Source: Butyricimonas faecihominis (GTDB lineage Bacteria > Bacteroidota > Bacteroidia > Bacteroidales > Marinifilaceae). Taken from it: a DNA stretch of 64,000 nucleotides. The stretch lies in NCBI RefSeq assembly GCF_033096445.1, contig NZ_AP028155.1:3353880-3417879 (forward strand), read 5' to 3'. A model generated the notes under the pieces. It ran no database searches and was not told the origin of the DNA. It was given only the letters and a program-made list of their open reading frames with translations. A program made the translations under genes and the position numbers. Each line of letters starts with the position of its first letter. The stretch's first letter is position 1. This document shows positions 1-7,000 of this stretch, piece by piece.

Positions 1-274
1 AGAATTCGAATTGGAAATGATTGACTACGGTGCCGACGAAATCTTCGAGGACGAAGAAAATCACGTGATCATCTACGGTTCTTTCGAAGCATTCGGAGCT
101 ATTCAAAAATATTTGGAAGATAACCACTATGAAATGGTCAGCGGAGAATTCGAGCGTATCCCTCTTGATACAAAAGAATTAACCGACGAACAAAGAGAAA
201 CCGTGGACAAATTGCTGGAAAAATTAGAAGAAGATGATGACGTAACTAACGTTTATCACAACATTAAAGAATAA
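1..274 (+). CDS. yebC: YebC/PmpR family regulator, C-terminal part (5' truncated by window edge)
   Basis: The reading frame is open from base 2, so this is the tail of a gene that starts before the window. The visible 90 residues match the last domain of the YebC/PmpR family: an acidic stretch, a 'GSFEAFGAIQKYLE' segment, an 'IPLDTKELTDEQ' segment, and the typical ending 'LEEDDDVTNVYHN'. YebC proteins are cytoplasmic; they were described as transcriptional regulators, and more recent work links the family to relief of ribosome stalling at proline-rich stretches. The first ATG seen (base 11) is internal and should not be taken as the start. A tRNA-Lys follows 73 bases downstream. The family call is firm; whether this is the YebC or PmpR subtype cannot be told from the tail. 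Confidence 0.9.
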   Translation, partial: EFELEMIDYGADEIFEDEENHVIIYGSFEAFGAIQKYLEDNHYEMVSGEFERIPLDTKELTDEQRETVDKLLEKLEEDDDVTNVYHNIKE

Positions 275-347
275 TTTTCTTGCAGATTAAAAAATATTGT
301 TGCATATTTGCACCCGCAAAACGGTTAAAAGCCCTTGCAACAAGGAA

Positions 348-420
348 GACTTCGTAGCTCAGCTGGTAGAGCAATTGACTCTTAATCAATGGGCCGTGGG
401 TTCGAGTCCCACCGAGGTCA
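348..420 (+). tRNA. tRNA-Lys (anticodon CTT)
   Basis: A full cloverleaf can be drawn. The acceptor stem GACTTCG pairs with CGAGGTC (one G-T pair). The D arm reads TAGCTCAGCTGGTAGAGCA, the anticodon stem is ATTGA/TCAAT around loop CTCTTAA (anticodon CTT, reading AAG), and the T arm GTGGG-TTCGAGT-CCCAC is perfect. The discriminator base is A at 420 and CCA is not encoded. The gene stands alone, with a strong hairpin terminator just after it. Its 3' half is duplicated in decayed form at 1163-1210, suggesting past use as an integration target. Confidence 0.97.
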
Positions 421-425
421 CCGAA

Positions 426-459
426 GAAACCACCTATTTTCATAGGTGGTTTTCTTTTT
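426..459 (+). terminator. Rho-independent terminator of tRNA-Lys
   Basis: An 11-bp stem, GAAACCACCTA (426-436) with TAGGTGGTTTC (443-454, with the T run beginning inside it), closes a loop of six bases and is followed by TTTTT (455-459). It begins six bases after the tRNA ends. The T run overlaps the -33 element of the mntA promoter. Confidence 0.85.
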
Positions 460-487
460 GTTTTGTCCTCAACAATGCCTATATTTG
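457..487 (+). promoter_or_regulatory. Bacteroidetes-type promoter of mntA-hepT
   Basis: TTTG (457-460), 19 bases, then TATATTTG (480-487) matches the Bacteroidales -33/-7 consensus (TTTG, N19-20, TAnnTTTG). The MntA ATG at 506 lies 18 bases after the -7 box, so the leader is very short. This placement also supports 506 as the start rather than the upstream in-frame ATG at 446, which lies in the terminator. Confidence 0.7.
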
Positions 488-505
488 CAGAAAGAGAACA
501 ATAGT

Positions 506-802
506 ATGAAACAGACTATTATCAATAAACTAAGAGAATTTTTCACACTACAACCCGTGGAAAAGGTATGGATTTTTGGCTCTTACTCTCGTGGGGAAGA
601 ATCAAAAGAAAGTGATATTGATATACTTGTCCGTTTTGACAAGAGTGCGAATGTTACTCTTTTTAAATACATTAGCATCGTGAACGCTCTACAATCCCTT
701 CTCCGCAAGAAAATTGATCTCGTGGAAGAGGGACAACTAAAAGATTTTGCGAAAGATTCGGCAGAACAAGATAAAATATTAATCTATGAGAGAAAAGCCT
801 AA
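506..802 (+). CDS. mntA: MntA-type nucleotidyltransferase antitoxin
   Basis: This 98-residue minimal nucleotidyltransferase is the antitoxin half of a HEPN/MNT (type VII) toxin-antitoxin pair. The diagnostic GSX10DXD motif is present exactly: Gly25-Ser26, ten residues, Asp37-Ile-Asp39, inside 'GSYSRGEESKESDIDILV'. In studied MntA proteins this site AMPylates the HepT toxin on a tyrosine beside its active site and so silences it. The start at 506 is chosen because the upstream in-frame ATG (446) lies in the tRNA terminator and the promoter ends at 487. The 3' end overlaps hepT by 17 bases, which implies translational coupling. The pair sits between tRNA-Lys and a decayed tRNA 3' copy, so it was probably acquired by integration. 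Confidence 0.9.
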   Translation: MKQTIINKLREFFTLQPVEKVWIFGSYSRGEESKESDIDILVRFDKSANVTLFKYISIVNALQSLLRKKIDLVEEGQLKDFAKDSAEQDKILIYERKA

Positions 803-1133
803 AGATATTAATCGTTTATCTCATATAATCGAGGCTATCGACAATCTGTTCGAGTTCACGAAAGATATCAGTTTTGAAGAATATAAAAACAATAAAATTC
901 TCCGATTTGCTATAATCAAAAACTTGGAAATTATTGGCGAAGCCGCCTATCTACTCACGAATGAATTTAAAGAAAAGCATCCCGAAATTGAATGGAAAAT
1001 TATTATTGGAATGCGTCATGTCCTAGTACACGGTTATTATCAAATTAGCGACGAAATGGTATGGGCAACCATACAAACCGAATTGCAACCGTTAAAAGAG
1101 AAAATTGAGCAATATAAACGAGAATTGGAGTAA
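786..1133 (+). CDS. hepT: HepT-like HEPN ribonuclease toxin (DUF86)
   Basis: This 115-residue all-alpha protein carries the HEPN catalytic motif RX4HXY: Arg77, His82 and Tyr84 in 'MRHVLVHGYY'. HepT toxins of this family cleave RNA; the tyrosine of the motif is the residue AMPylated by the MntA partner. 'NLEIIGEAA' around residues 46-54 is also typical of DUF86. The ATG at 786 lies within mntA (17-base overlap), so the two are co-translated. All catalytic residues are intact, so the toxin is probably active. The 3' end runs into AT-rich DNA about 30 bases before the tRNA-Lys remnant. Confidence 0.9.
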   Translation: MREKPKDINRLSHIIEAIDNLFEFTKDISFEEYKNNKILRFAIIKNLEIIGEAAYLLTNEFKEKHPEIEWKIIIGMRHVLVHGYYQISDEMVWATIQTELQPLKEKIEQYKRELE

Positions 1134-1162
1134 AAAAGATAACACAGACAAAAAGTGGATCC

Positions 1163-1210
1163 ATTGACTCTTAATCAATGTGCCACGAGTTCGAGTCCTT
1201 TGCGACCTCA
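1163..1210 (+). repeat. Decayed duplicate of the tRNA-Lys 3' half (att-like site)
   Basis: Bases 1163-1180 repeat 18 bases of the tRNA anticodon arm (374-391) without change: ATTGACTCTTAATCAATG. The match continues with substitutions through the T loop (TTCGAGTCC) to an acceptor end ACCTCA at 1205-1210. No 5' half is present, so this is not a tRNA. The tRNA-Lys and this copy bracket mntA-hepT, giving a 790-base unit with the form of a small tRNA-integrated island. The truncated BRO-type gene on the other strand stops matching its family at this point. Confidence 0.75.
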
Positions 1211-1656
1211 ATGCTTTTCAAACGTTGATTTATCCAAGTGACAGAATAACCTTTACGATGATAATATTCCATCAACCGTTCAATCCCTTTTTCCGGATCA
1301 TCCACCTCTTCCAGCCGTTTCCGTGCAATTTCTGCCAACCACAATTTAAAGGGCTCGGCTTTGGGAGAAGGTATGGATTGTATTAAACGAAAAAGTTGCT
1401 CGACATCGGCCACATCTGTCTTGTAAAATTTTCCATCAGAAGATTGCATTTTCAGTTGTCCGAAAAAATCGGACAACTGACTCCCCTCCTTTTTTAGCTT
1501 ACGCTTAAGGTCACCCCAATATTTCCGAGGGCGTTCATTCCCTGTTAAAACTTGAATAACATCAATGATTGATATATACCATTTTTCAGATTCATTATCC
1601 TAAACGGTTCGAATCTTTTTATCTTCAAACAATTTGATCGCATTTTCTTTTGTCAT
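1171..1656 (-). pseudogene. BRO-N/phage antirepressor-type gene, broken
   Basis: Read on the minus strand from ATG 1656, the product starts 'MTKENAIKLFEDKKIRTV', meets an in-frame TAG at 1602-1600 where family members have Trp ('RTVWDNESEKWY'), then continues in the same frame through 'VIQVLTGNERPRKYWGDLK' to 'LSDFFGQLKMQSSDGKFY', 'LFRLIQSIPSPKAEPFKLW' and 'GYSVTWINQRLKSIEV'. These are recognisable parts of the BRO/antirepressor proteins common in Bacteroidales genomes and prophages. After 'SIEV' the frame runs into the tRNA-Lys remnant, so the C-terminal half is missing. It thus has one nonsense mutation and a 3' truncation by the tRNA-like junction. Translation from the internal ATG at 1476 could still give a 101-residue fragment, but function is unlikely. 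Confidence 0.75.
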
Positions 1657-2228
1657 AAGGCATCAATTTATAATATATAAACATACGAAAAATATCAGAA
1701 ATCTTCTCTCCCAAATAGATATAATCTAGATAAGATATGAATATGTTTCTAATATCTTATCCTAAAAAAGTTTGCTCCTAATCATCTCTCTATTTCAGTC
1801 ACCCCAACCTCTCATCACAAAATTACAGATCAAGAATAGACGCATCTCAACAAATACTCTAATACATAATACTTTCTCTTGTATCTCTCCGTTATGTATT
1901 CGTTATCCGATTGTTAAAGCATAGCTATAGAAACGAAGAGATAACGAAAAGATAAGGGAGACATAATAATAGGATGTAAGTAATAGTAGGGCGAAAGAAA
2001 GTAGCAGCAAGGGTATAAAGCCAGAACTAGGGGAAATCCCACGGAGAACCTAGGGAAATAATCCCTCTTGTTCGAAACTCATTCGAAACTTCTTCGTAGT
2101 TCAAACATAACGGAATGATTAAGTTCTGAGTAAGCATGGAATGATCTCTGAGGGAGCGAGATTATTTGGGTTAAATTACCGCTTTATTGGGGTTGGATTA
2201 GGGTAATGACACGAACAGTTCAAATAGA
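1657..2228. other. Non-coding stretch with an imperfect inverted repeat
   Basis: No credible gene is seen. An imperfect inverted repeat has arms 1882-1907 and 1940-1965 (22 of 26 positions pair; the ends read TATCTCTCC and GGGAGACATA). A short direct repeat TTCGAAACT occurs near 2074-2093. A similar but unrelated-sequence long hairpin is at 26452-26538. Confidence 0.5.
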
Positions 2229-2633
2229 TTACTGCTTTTTCCTTTCCGCTTTGCCTTTCTTTTCCTTTTCCACCCTCTTTTTCCGTCCTTTTTCCTCTGC
2301 ATCCTTTATCATCTTTTCATTTCTTATTCTTACTTTGGGATGCAAATCCATGTATTCTTCAATAGTATCCACTTCCACGTAAGGAGAAGGCATAAAATCT
2401 GCAATCGAGCATTTGAAAATCTTAGCAAGTTCATTAAGTTGATTTAAATTGTATTTTGCAGTATATTTGGGACTCTCGGCATAAAATACGTAAGTAGGAC
2501 TTAATCTCAATTCCATGCAAAGTTTTCTTTGGCTCATTTTCGCAGCTATCCTATATTCTTTAACTTTATTGATAACATAAAGTTCTATTTCCGTGTTCTT
2601 GATCTTTCCTTTATTTTCCTGTTTTGGTGTCAT
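2229..2633 (-). CDS. Small XRE-like HTH regulator, paralogue A
   Basis: This 134-residue cytoplasmic protein has an HTH-type core: 'IELYVINKVKEYRIAAKMSQRKLCMEL', then 'LSPTYVFYAESPKY' and 'YNLNQLNELAKIFKCSIADFMP'. It ends in a very basic Lys/Arg/Glu-rich tail (last about 35 residues). Paralogue B at 2783-3112 shares this core and the 'YNLNxxNEIAK' helix. The ATG at 2633 is preferred over the in-frame ATG at 2660 because the DNA just before it (AATTAATTTTTTT then ATG) matches the leader before paralogue B. The DNA or partner it recognises is unknown. The basic tail suggests nucleic-acid contact, but that is inference. Confidence 0.6.
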   Translation of the reverse strand: MTPKQENKGKIKNTEIELYVINKVKEYRIAAKMSQRKLCMELRLSPTYVFYAESPKYTAKYNLNQLNELAKIFKCSIADFMPSPYVEVDTIEEYMDLHPKVRIRNEKMIKDAEEKGRKKRVEKEKKGKAERKKQ

Positions 2634-2782
2634 TTCAAAAAAAATTAATTGATCAACCATGTTTTGTCAATTCCGGAAATCGTAGATTCAATTAGAAAAT
2701 GCAACTAAAGAATCGCATTGGAGAAGATAGTATTATTTCTTTATTTCATTTTTGTATCAAACTTATTCTTTTGTTCTGCCTA

Positions 2783-3112
2783 CTATTCCGGTTTTGGATC
2801 ATATTTTTTTCTTTGTTTTGGATGCTTTTCCCAGTACTCTTCAATGCAATCTGTTTTTAGATATTGAGGAGGAAAAAGGCTGGCAATAGGCACATCAAAA
2901 TATTTGGCGATTTCATTAATGTGATTTAAATTATATTTTTCCTCTCGCTGTAATCTCTCTGCATGTCCAACAAAAGAGCTGTCTAATTTTAGCTCTAATG
3001 ATAATTTTTCTTGGCTCAGATTTGCAGCTTTTCTCAACTCTTTTACTTTATTAATCACGTATAGTTCGATCTCAGTTTTGGTTGTTCTGTTTTCAGTTTC
3101 CGTTGTTATCAT
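2783..3112 (-). CDS. Small XRE-like HTH regulator, paralogue B
   Basis: This 109-residue protein has the core 'IELYVINKVKELRKAANLSQ' followed by 'EKLSLELKLDSSFVGHAER', which fits an XRE-type helix-turn-helix (LSQ...LS...SSFVGHAER), then 'YNLNHINEIAKYFDVPIASLFPP', the usual end of such domains. The tail 'IEEYWEKHPKQRKKYDPK' parallels paralogue A. The two genes lie in tandem 149 bases apart, which suggests a local duplication followed by divergence. Upstream, 48 bases before the start, is a palindrome (3160-3178) that could be an operator. No toxin or phage gene beside them shows what they control. Confidence 0.7.
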   Translation of the reverse strand: MITTETENRTTKTEIELYVINKVKELRKAANLSQEKLSLELKLDSSFVGHAERLQREEKYNLNHINEIAKYFDVPIASLFPPQYLKTDCIEEYWEKHPKQRKKYDPKPE

Positions 3113-3159
3113 TTTGAAAAAAATTAATAGTAAAGGAAATATTTTTATTAAAATATTTA

Positions 3160-3187
3160 CAGGGGTTATTACCCTGTATTACCTTTG
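3160..3187 (+). promoter_or_regulatory. Dyad operator-like repeat abutting a -7 box
   Basis: ACAGGG (3160-3165), seven bases, CCCTGT (3173-3178) is a perfect dyad, and TACCTTTG (3180-3187) directly after it fits the TAnnTTTG -7 box for plus-strand transcription. The dyad would lie between the -33 and -7 elements, a usual place for a repressor site. It lies just upstream of HTH paralogue B, which reads the other way. The -33 match is weak, so the promoter part is uncertain. Confidence 0.4.
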
Positions 3188-3738
3188 TACTATTAATATT
3201 GTGGGATTTCTTAATGTTAACTATATAGATATATAAGCTCAAGAGATCAGATAAAATCCTTTGAACCTGAATATATCGGAATGAATAACAACATTTGATA
3301 GAACTATAAATTATTAACTAAATCAAGAAACTATGGGAAAATTATATTTGAAAAACGTGTTACTATTGGTTTATAGTAAGCCTTGGGACATTAAATCCCA
3401 TAATTTGCACTTTAAAATCTTTACTATAATGTTTAAATGATCAAGACTATAGGCATTATTAGTTGATCCATCTTCTATTTTTTAGATGAATGACTAGCTT
3501 ATATTCATGCAATCAGTTAAATATTTTTGACTAATATCTTTTTCTTTACGATAGATAATTACTTGATTTATTGCAGACTTTATCATTTCTAATTTTTATA
3601 AAGGAATAATTTTGGAGCTCATCAATGACAGCCTATAAGGTGTTTTAAAGGAAAATAAAAACGGGAGAGTATTCAAAGTTTCTCAGGCCACGAATACATC
3701 TTCCCGTCGCTAATTCAAATTAATTAACAATCAAAATT
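3188..3738. other. Long AT-rich leader region upstream of SusC; possible 35-residue ORF
   Basis: No gene of normal size is seen. A 35-codon ORF (3333-3440, plus strand, beginning MGKLYLKNVLLLVYSK) follows an 'aaatcaagaaact' stretch, but I recognise no family and it may be chance. The rest is AT-rich and probably holds the promoter and leader of the SusC operon that starts at 3739. I cannot place that promoter with confidence. Confidence 0.35.
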
Positions 3739-6700
3739 ATGAAAAAAAATCCACAAACAAAAGCGAGGCAAAAAAGAGTACTCGCACTCGTGAAAACAAA
3801 ATTTCCCCGAAGACGAAAGGGATGGGGACTTATCGTATTACCATTTTTATGCTGTTTACCCTTATTGTCGAACGCAAATTACACAAGGCATCACCCGGAA
3901 ATGAACAAGCTTTCCATGTCAGAAAGTCCAACAAATGACACGAAAAAAGAGACCATCGTCATCCGGGGAATCGTGAAAGACAAAGAGGGAACCCCTCTAC
4001 CGGGAGTGACGATCTTGATAAAGGGTTCAACCGTCGGAGTGTCCACGGATGTGAAAGGTGAATACGTGATGAACGTGGAAAAACGAGATTCTCTAGTCCT
4101 ATCATTCTCGTTCGTGGGGATGAAGACGAAAGAGGTAAAGTGGACCGGCCAACAAACGTTGAATGTCGTGCTAGAAGAAGATGTAAGCGAAGTAGAAGAG
4201 GTTGTCGTTATCGGTTACGGAACAACAACCAAAAAAGATTTGACCGGATCAGTGGCAAGCTTTGACTCCCAGATTATCGAAGAATCGACAGCGACAAGCG
4301 TGGCCCACATGATGCAAGGCCAGATTCCCGGTCTGAGTATTCTGGCAGGAGACGGGGCGCCCGGTAGCCCTGCCCGGTTAGAGATCCGGGGCGTCCCGTC
4401 ACTAAGCGGGGCAACCTCTCCTTTAATCGTGGTGGATAACGTCCCGATGACAAGTGATTTTGACATCAACGAGTTGAACCCGGATGATATTCAGAGTATC
4501 GACATACTGAAAGGAGCCTCTTCCGCCGCCATTTATGGTTCAAGAGCCGCAGCCGGGGTCATCATGATCATGACGAAAGGCGGCAGACGAGACCAGAAAC
4601 CGGTAATCAATTACAGCTATGATTACAGCATAACGAGCCTCGTTTCCGACGTGAATACGTTGACCACGGACGAGTTCAAAATGCTAGTCATGGAAGCCGT
4701 CCGCAATGGAGCAAAAGCGGAAGGATATGACGATATTACCAAATACTCCAAATACGCAACGTTTGCCGCATCGGATTTCTTCGGGGAGGCTAATACCCCG
4801 TGGATGAAATACATCATGCGGGACGGTTCCAAACAGCAGCATAAAGTTTCCATCCGGGGAGGCGGCAGTTCCTTCGGGTATAACGCCTCTTTGGGCTACA
4901 CGGATGAGCTGGGACAAGTGAAAGGAACGAATTACGAGAGATACACGTATGACATCGGTTTCAACGCCGATATTAATAAATGGATTCGGGCCACCGTGAA
5001 AGTCTCCGGAACTCTATCCGACAGGTTAAGCAATAATGCAGGCCTATCCACCGCGGCGAAAGCCCGTCCCGATATAAAGGCTTACAATGACGACGGTTCC
5101 TTGTATTTACATTCATATCTCTATTCAGGGCGCACCTATTATGTCGTGAACCCGATTATCGAAATGGAAGAAAACACCACGGAGAGCGAAGATCACAACG
5201 TACGGCTCACGGGAAATCTGGAATTTCGAATTTTACCCGAACTGAACCTGATCACCCAATACACGTACCAAACCCGGAAGGGGGAACGTTACGCTTACCA
5301 GTCCAGCCGCACACAGGCAGGTAGCGGCTACTGGGGAGACCAAAAAGGTTTCGGAAGAAAAACACATAGCAAAACCGATAGTAAAGAACTCGAAATACGC
5401 TTGTCCTACATGAAGGATTTTGGAGAGAATCACAAATTAACCGCCATGCTGGCAAGTAATTATAACGACGAGGAACAGGAGTATTACACGCTATCCATGA
5501 CTGATTTCCCGGATGACTACGTACAGAACGCAATATGGCAAGGAGCTAATCCCTATAAATACGGGGCGGTAAACGGTAGTGCCAGCGGATCCGTGCTATT
5601 ATCTTTCGTGGGAAGAATCGAGTATAAATTCATGGATCGTTACCTCGTGACCGGGACAATACGTTCGGACGGTTCATCCAAGTTCTCCCCGAAATACAGA
5701 TGGGGAACCTTCCCGTCATTTGCGGCGGCGTGGATCGTTTCCGAGGAGAACTTCTTGAAAGATTCCCAAGGACTATCTTTTTTGAAAATCCGTGCCGGAT
5801 GGGGAAAAACGGGTAATGGTTGGGTCGGAGAATACGGATGGAGAACCTTGTATTCCTCTACCGATTATCAGAATATGCCGGCAACGATACCGAGCCAGAT
5901 CGGGAATAACGAATTGAAATGGGAGTCGACCAAACAATATGATTTAGGGTTAGACTTCGGCTTTTTGAAGAACCAGAGAATAAGAGGTTCCTTAGGTTTC
6001 TACAAGAAGACCACGAAAGGCCTGCTATACCCTTTCACCATGGCATTGAGTACCGGGATGGAATCAACCAGCGTGAATTTCGCCAACATCGAGAACAAGG
6101 GAGTAGAATTTGACATCTCGGCCACGATCATCCAAAACAAGGATTGGAATTGGTCTTTCGGTTTCAATATCGGGAAGAACAAAAACAAAATTACCGGACT
6201 TGATGCGGAATACATCTCTGCCCCCGGGCAGACCTACCTAAGTAACACGGTTATCCGGGAAGGAGAATCACTGGGATTAATCTATGGATTTGAAACTGAC
6301 GGGGTATTCCGTTCTCAAGCTGAAATTGACTACTACGAATCACTGAACCCGGACTATCAATATCAAGAGCAATATTCTTACCGGAAAACCATTCCCGGAG
6401 ATTTGAAATTTGTCGATCAGGACGGTGACGGCCGGGTAAATAAAGTATACGGGAACCACGAGGATAAAATCGTGTTAGGATGTTCCCGCCCGGATTTCGA
6501 AGGAGGGTTCAACACCCGTTTAAGCTGGAAAGGCCTCACCCTTAGCGTGCAGGGAACGTTCAGTTACGGGGCGCAAAAGGCATGGACGGCAGAGGCTAAT
6601 CAATTCTGTTTTGCCTCCACGGGGACAGCGAACGTGCTGGACGTTGCGCTGAAACGCTGGACCCCGGAAAACCCGGATAGCAATTACCCGTGCGTGCGGC

Positions 6701-6993
6701 TGGATTTCTACAACAATGATTTTACAGACTTCTCCGTCTATAACGCCTCGTATCTTAAAATACAAAACGTCAACTTGGAATACAGGTTCCCCAAGTATAT
6801 CGTGGACAAGACAAAGATATTCGGGAACATCAGTGTTTTCGCCTCCGCAAATAACGTGTATACCTTCACGTCCTATCCCGGCCCCTCTCCCGAATCGTGG
6901 AGCAGTGATGCAATCCAAGGAGCCTCGGTCGACACGGAGGCTTACCCAAAAACCAGAACGTTCAATTTCGGAGTGAAAGTAACCATTAAATGA
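3739..6993 (+). CDS. SusC/RagA-family TonB-linked outer-membrane protein (no STN domain)
   Basis: This 1084-residue outer-membrane barrel imports a ligand with its SusD partner, driven by TonB. A basic N-terminus precedes a signal segment at about residues 29-47 (hydrophobic, ending SNA). A carboxypeptidase-regulatory-like domain follows at about 75-155 ('IRGIVKDKEGTPLPGVTILI', 'FSFVGMKTKEVKW'), then the plug with the SusC signature 'NPDDIQSIDILKGASSAAIY' at about 250, and a C-terminal barrel ending 'TRTFNFGVKVTIK'. Unlike the three SusC genes on the minus strand, there is no STN domain and no ECF sigma/FecR pair nearby, so it should not signal through FecR. The SusD start follows closely. 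No substrate can be told, as no degradative enzyme is in the operon. GC content is visibly higher than in the flanking regulators. Confidence 0.95.
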   Translation: MKKNPQTKARQKRVLALVKTKFPRRRKGWGLIVLPFLCCLPLLSNANYTRHHPEMNKLSMSESPTNDTKKETIVIRGIVKDKEGTPLPGVTILIKGSTVGVSTDVKGEYVMNVEKRDSLVLSFSFVGMKTKEVKWTGQQTLNVVLEEDVSEVEEVVVIGYGTTTKKDLTGSVASFDSQIIEESTATSVAHMMQGQIPGLSILAGDGAPGSPARLEIRGVPSLSGATSPLIVVDNVPMTSDFDINELNPDDIQSIDILKGASSAAIYGSRAAAGVIMIMTKGGRRDQKPVINYSYDYSITSLVSDVNTLTTDEFKMLVMEAVRNGAKAEGYDDITKYSKYATFAASDFFGEANTPWMKYIMRDGSKQQHKVSIRGGGSSFGYNASLGYTDELGQVKGTNYERYTYDIGFNADINKWIRATVKVSGTLSDRLSNNAGLSTAAKARPDIKAYNDDGSLYLHSYLYSGRTYYVVNPIIEMEENTTESEDHNVRLTGNLEFRILPELNLITQYTYQTRKGERYAYQSSRTQAGSGYWGDQKGFGRKTHSKTDSKELEIRLSYMKDFGENHKLTAMLASNYNDEEQEYYTLSMTDFPDDYVQNAIWQGANPYKYGAVNGSASGSVLLSFVGRIEYKFMDRYLVTGTIRSDGSSKFSPKYRWGTFPSFAAAWIVSEENFLKDSQGLSFLKIRAGWGKTGNGWVGEYGWRTLYSSTDYQNMPATIPSQIGNNELKWESTKQYDLGLDFGFLKNQRIRGSLGFYKKTTKGLLYPFTMALSTGMESTSVNFANIENKGVEFDISATIIQNKDWNWSFGFNIGKNKNKITGLDAEYISAPGQTYLSNTVIREGESLGLIYGFETDGVFRSQAEIDYYESLNPDYQYQEQYSYRKTIPGDLKFVDQDGDGRVNKVYGNHEDKIVLGCSRPDFEGGFNTRLSWKGLTLSVQGTFSYGAQKAWTAEANQFCFASTGTANVLDVALKRWTPENPDSNYPCVRLDFYNNDFTDFSVYNASYLKIQNVNLEYRFPKYIVDKTKIFGNISVFASANNVYTFTSYPGPSPESWSSDAIQGASVDTEAYPKTRTFNFGVKVTIK

Positions 6994-7000
6994 TTTGATT

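Noticed and set aside
297-509. A 70-codon plus-strand ORF across the tRNA-Lys
   Set aside because: It runs straight through a complete tRNA gene and its terminator; the frame is open by chance.
1163-1210. A second tRNA-Lys gene
   Set aside because: Only the anticodon arm and a mutated 3' half are present; there is no D arm or 5' acceptor strand.
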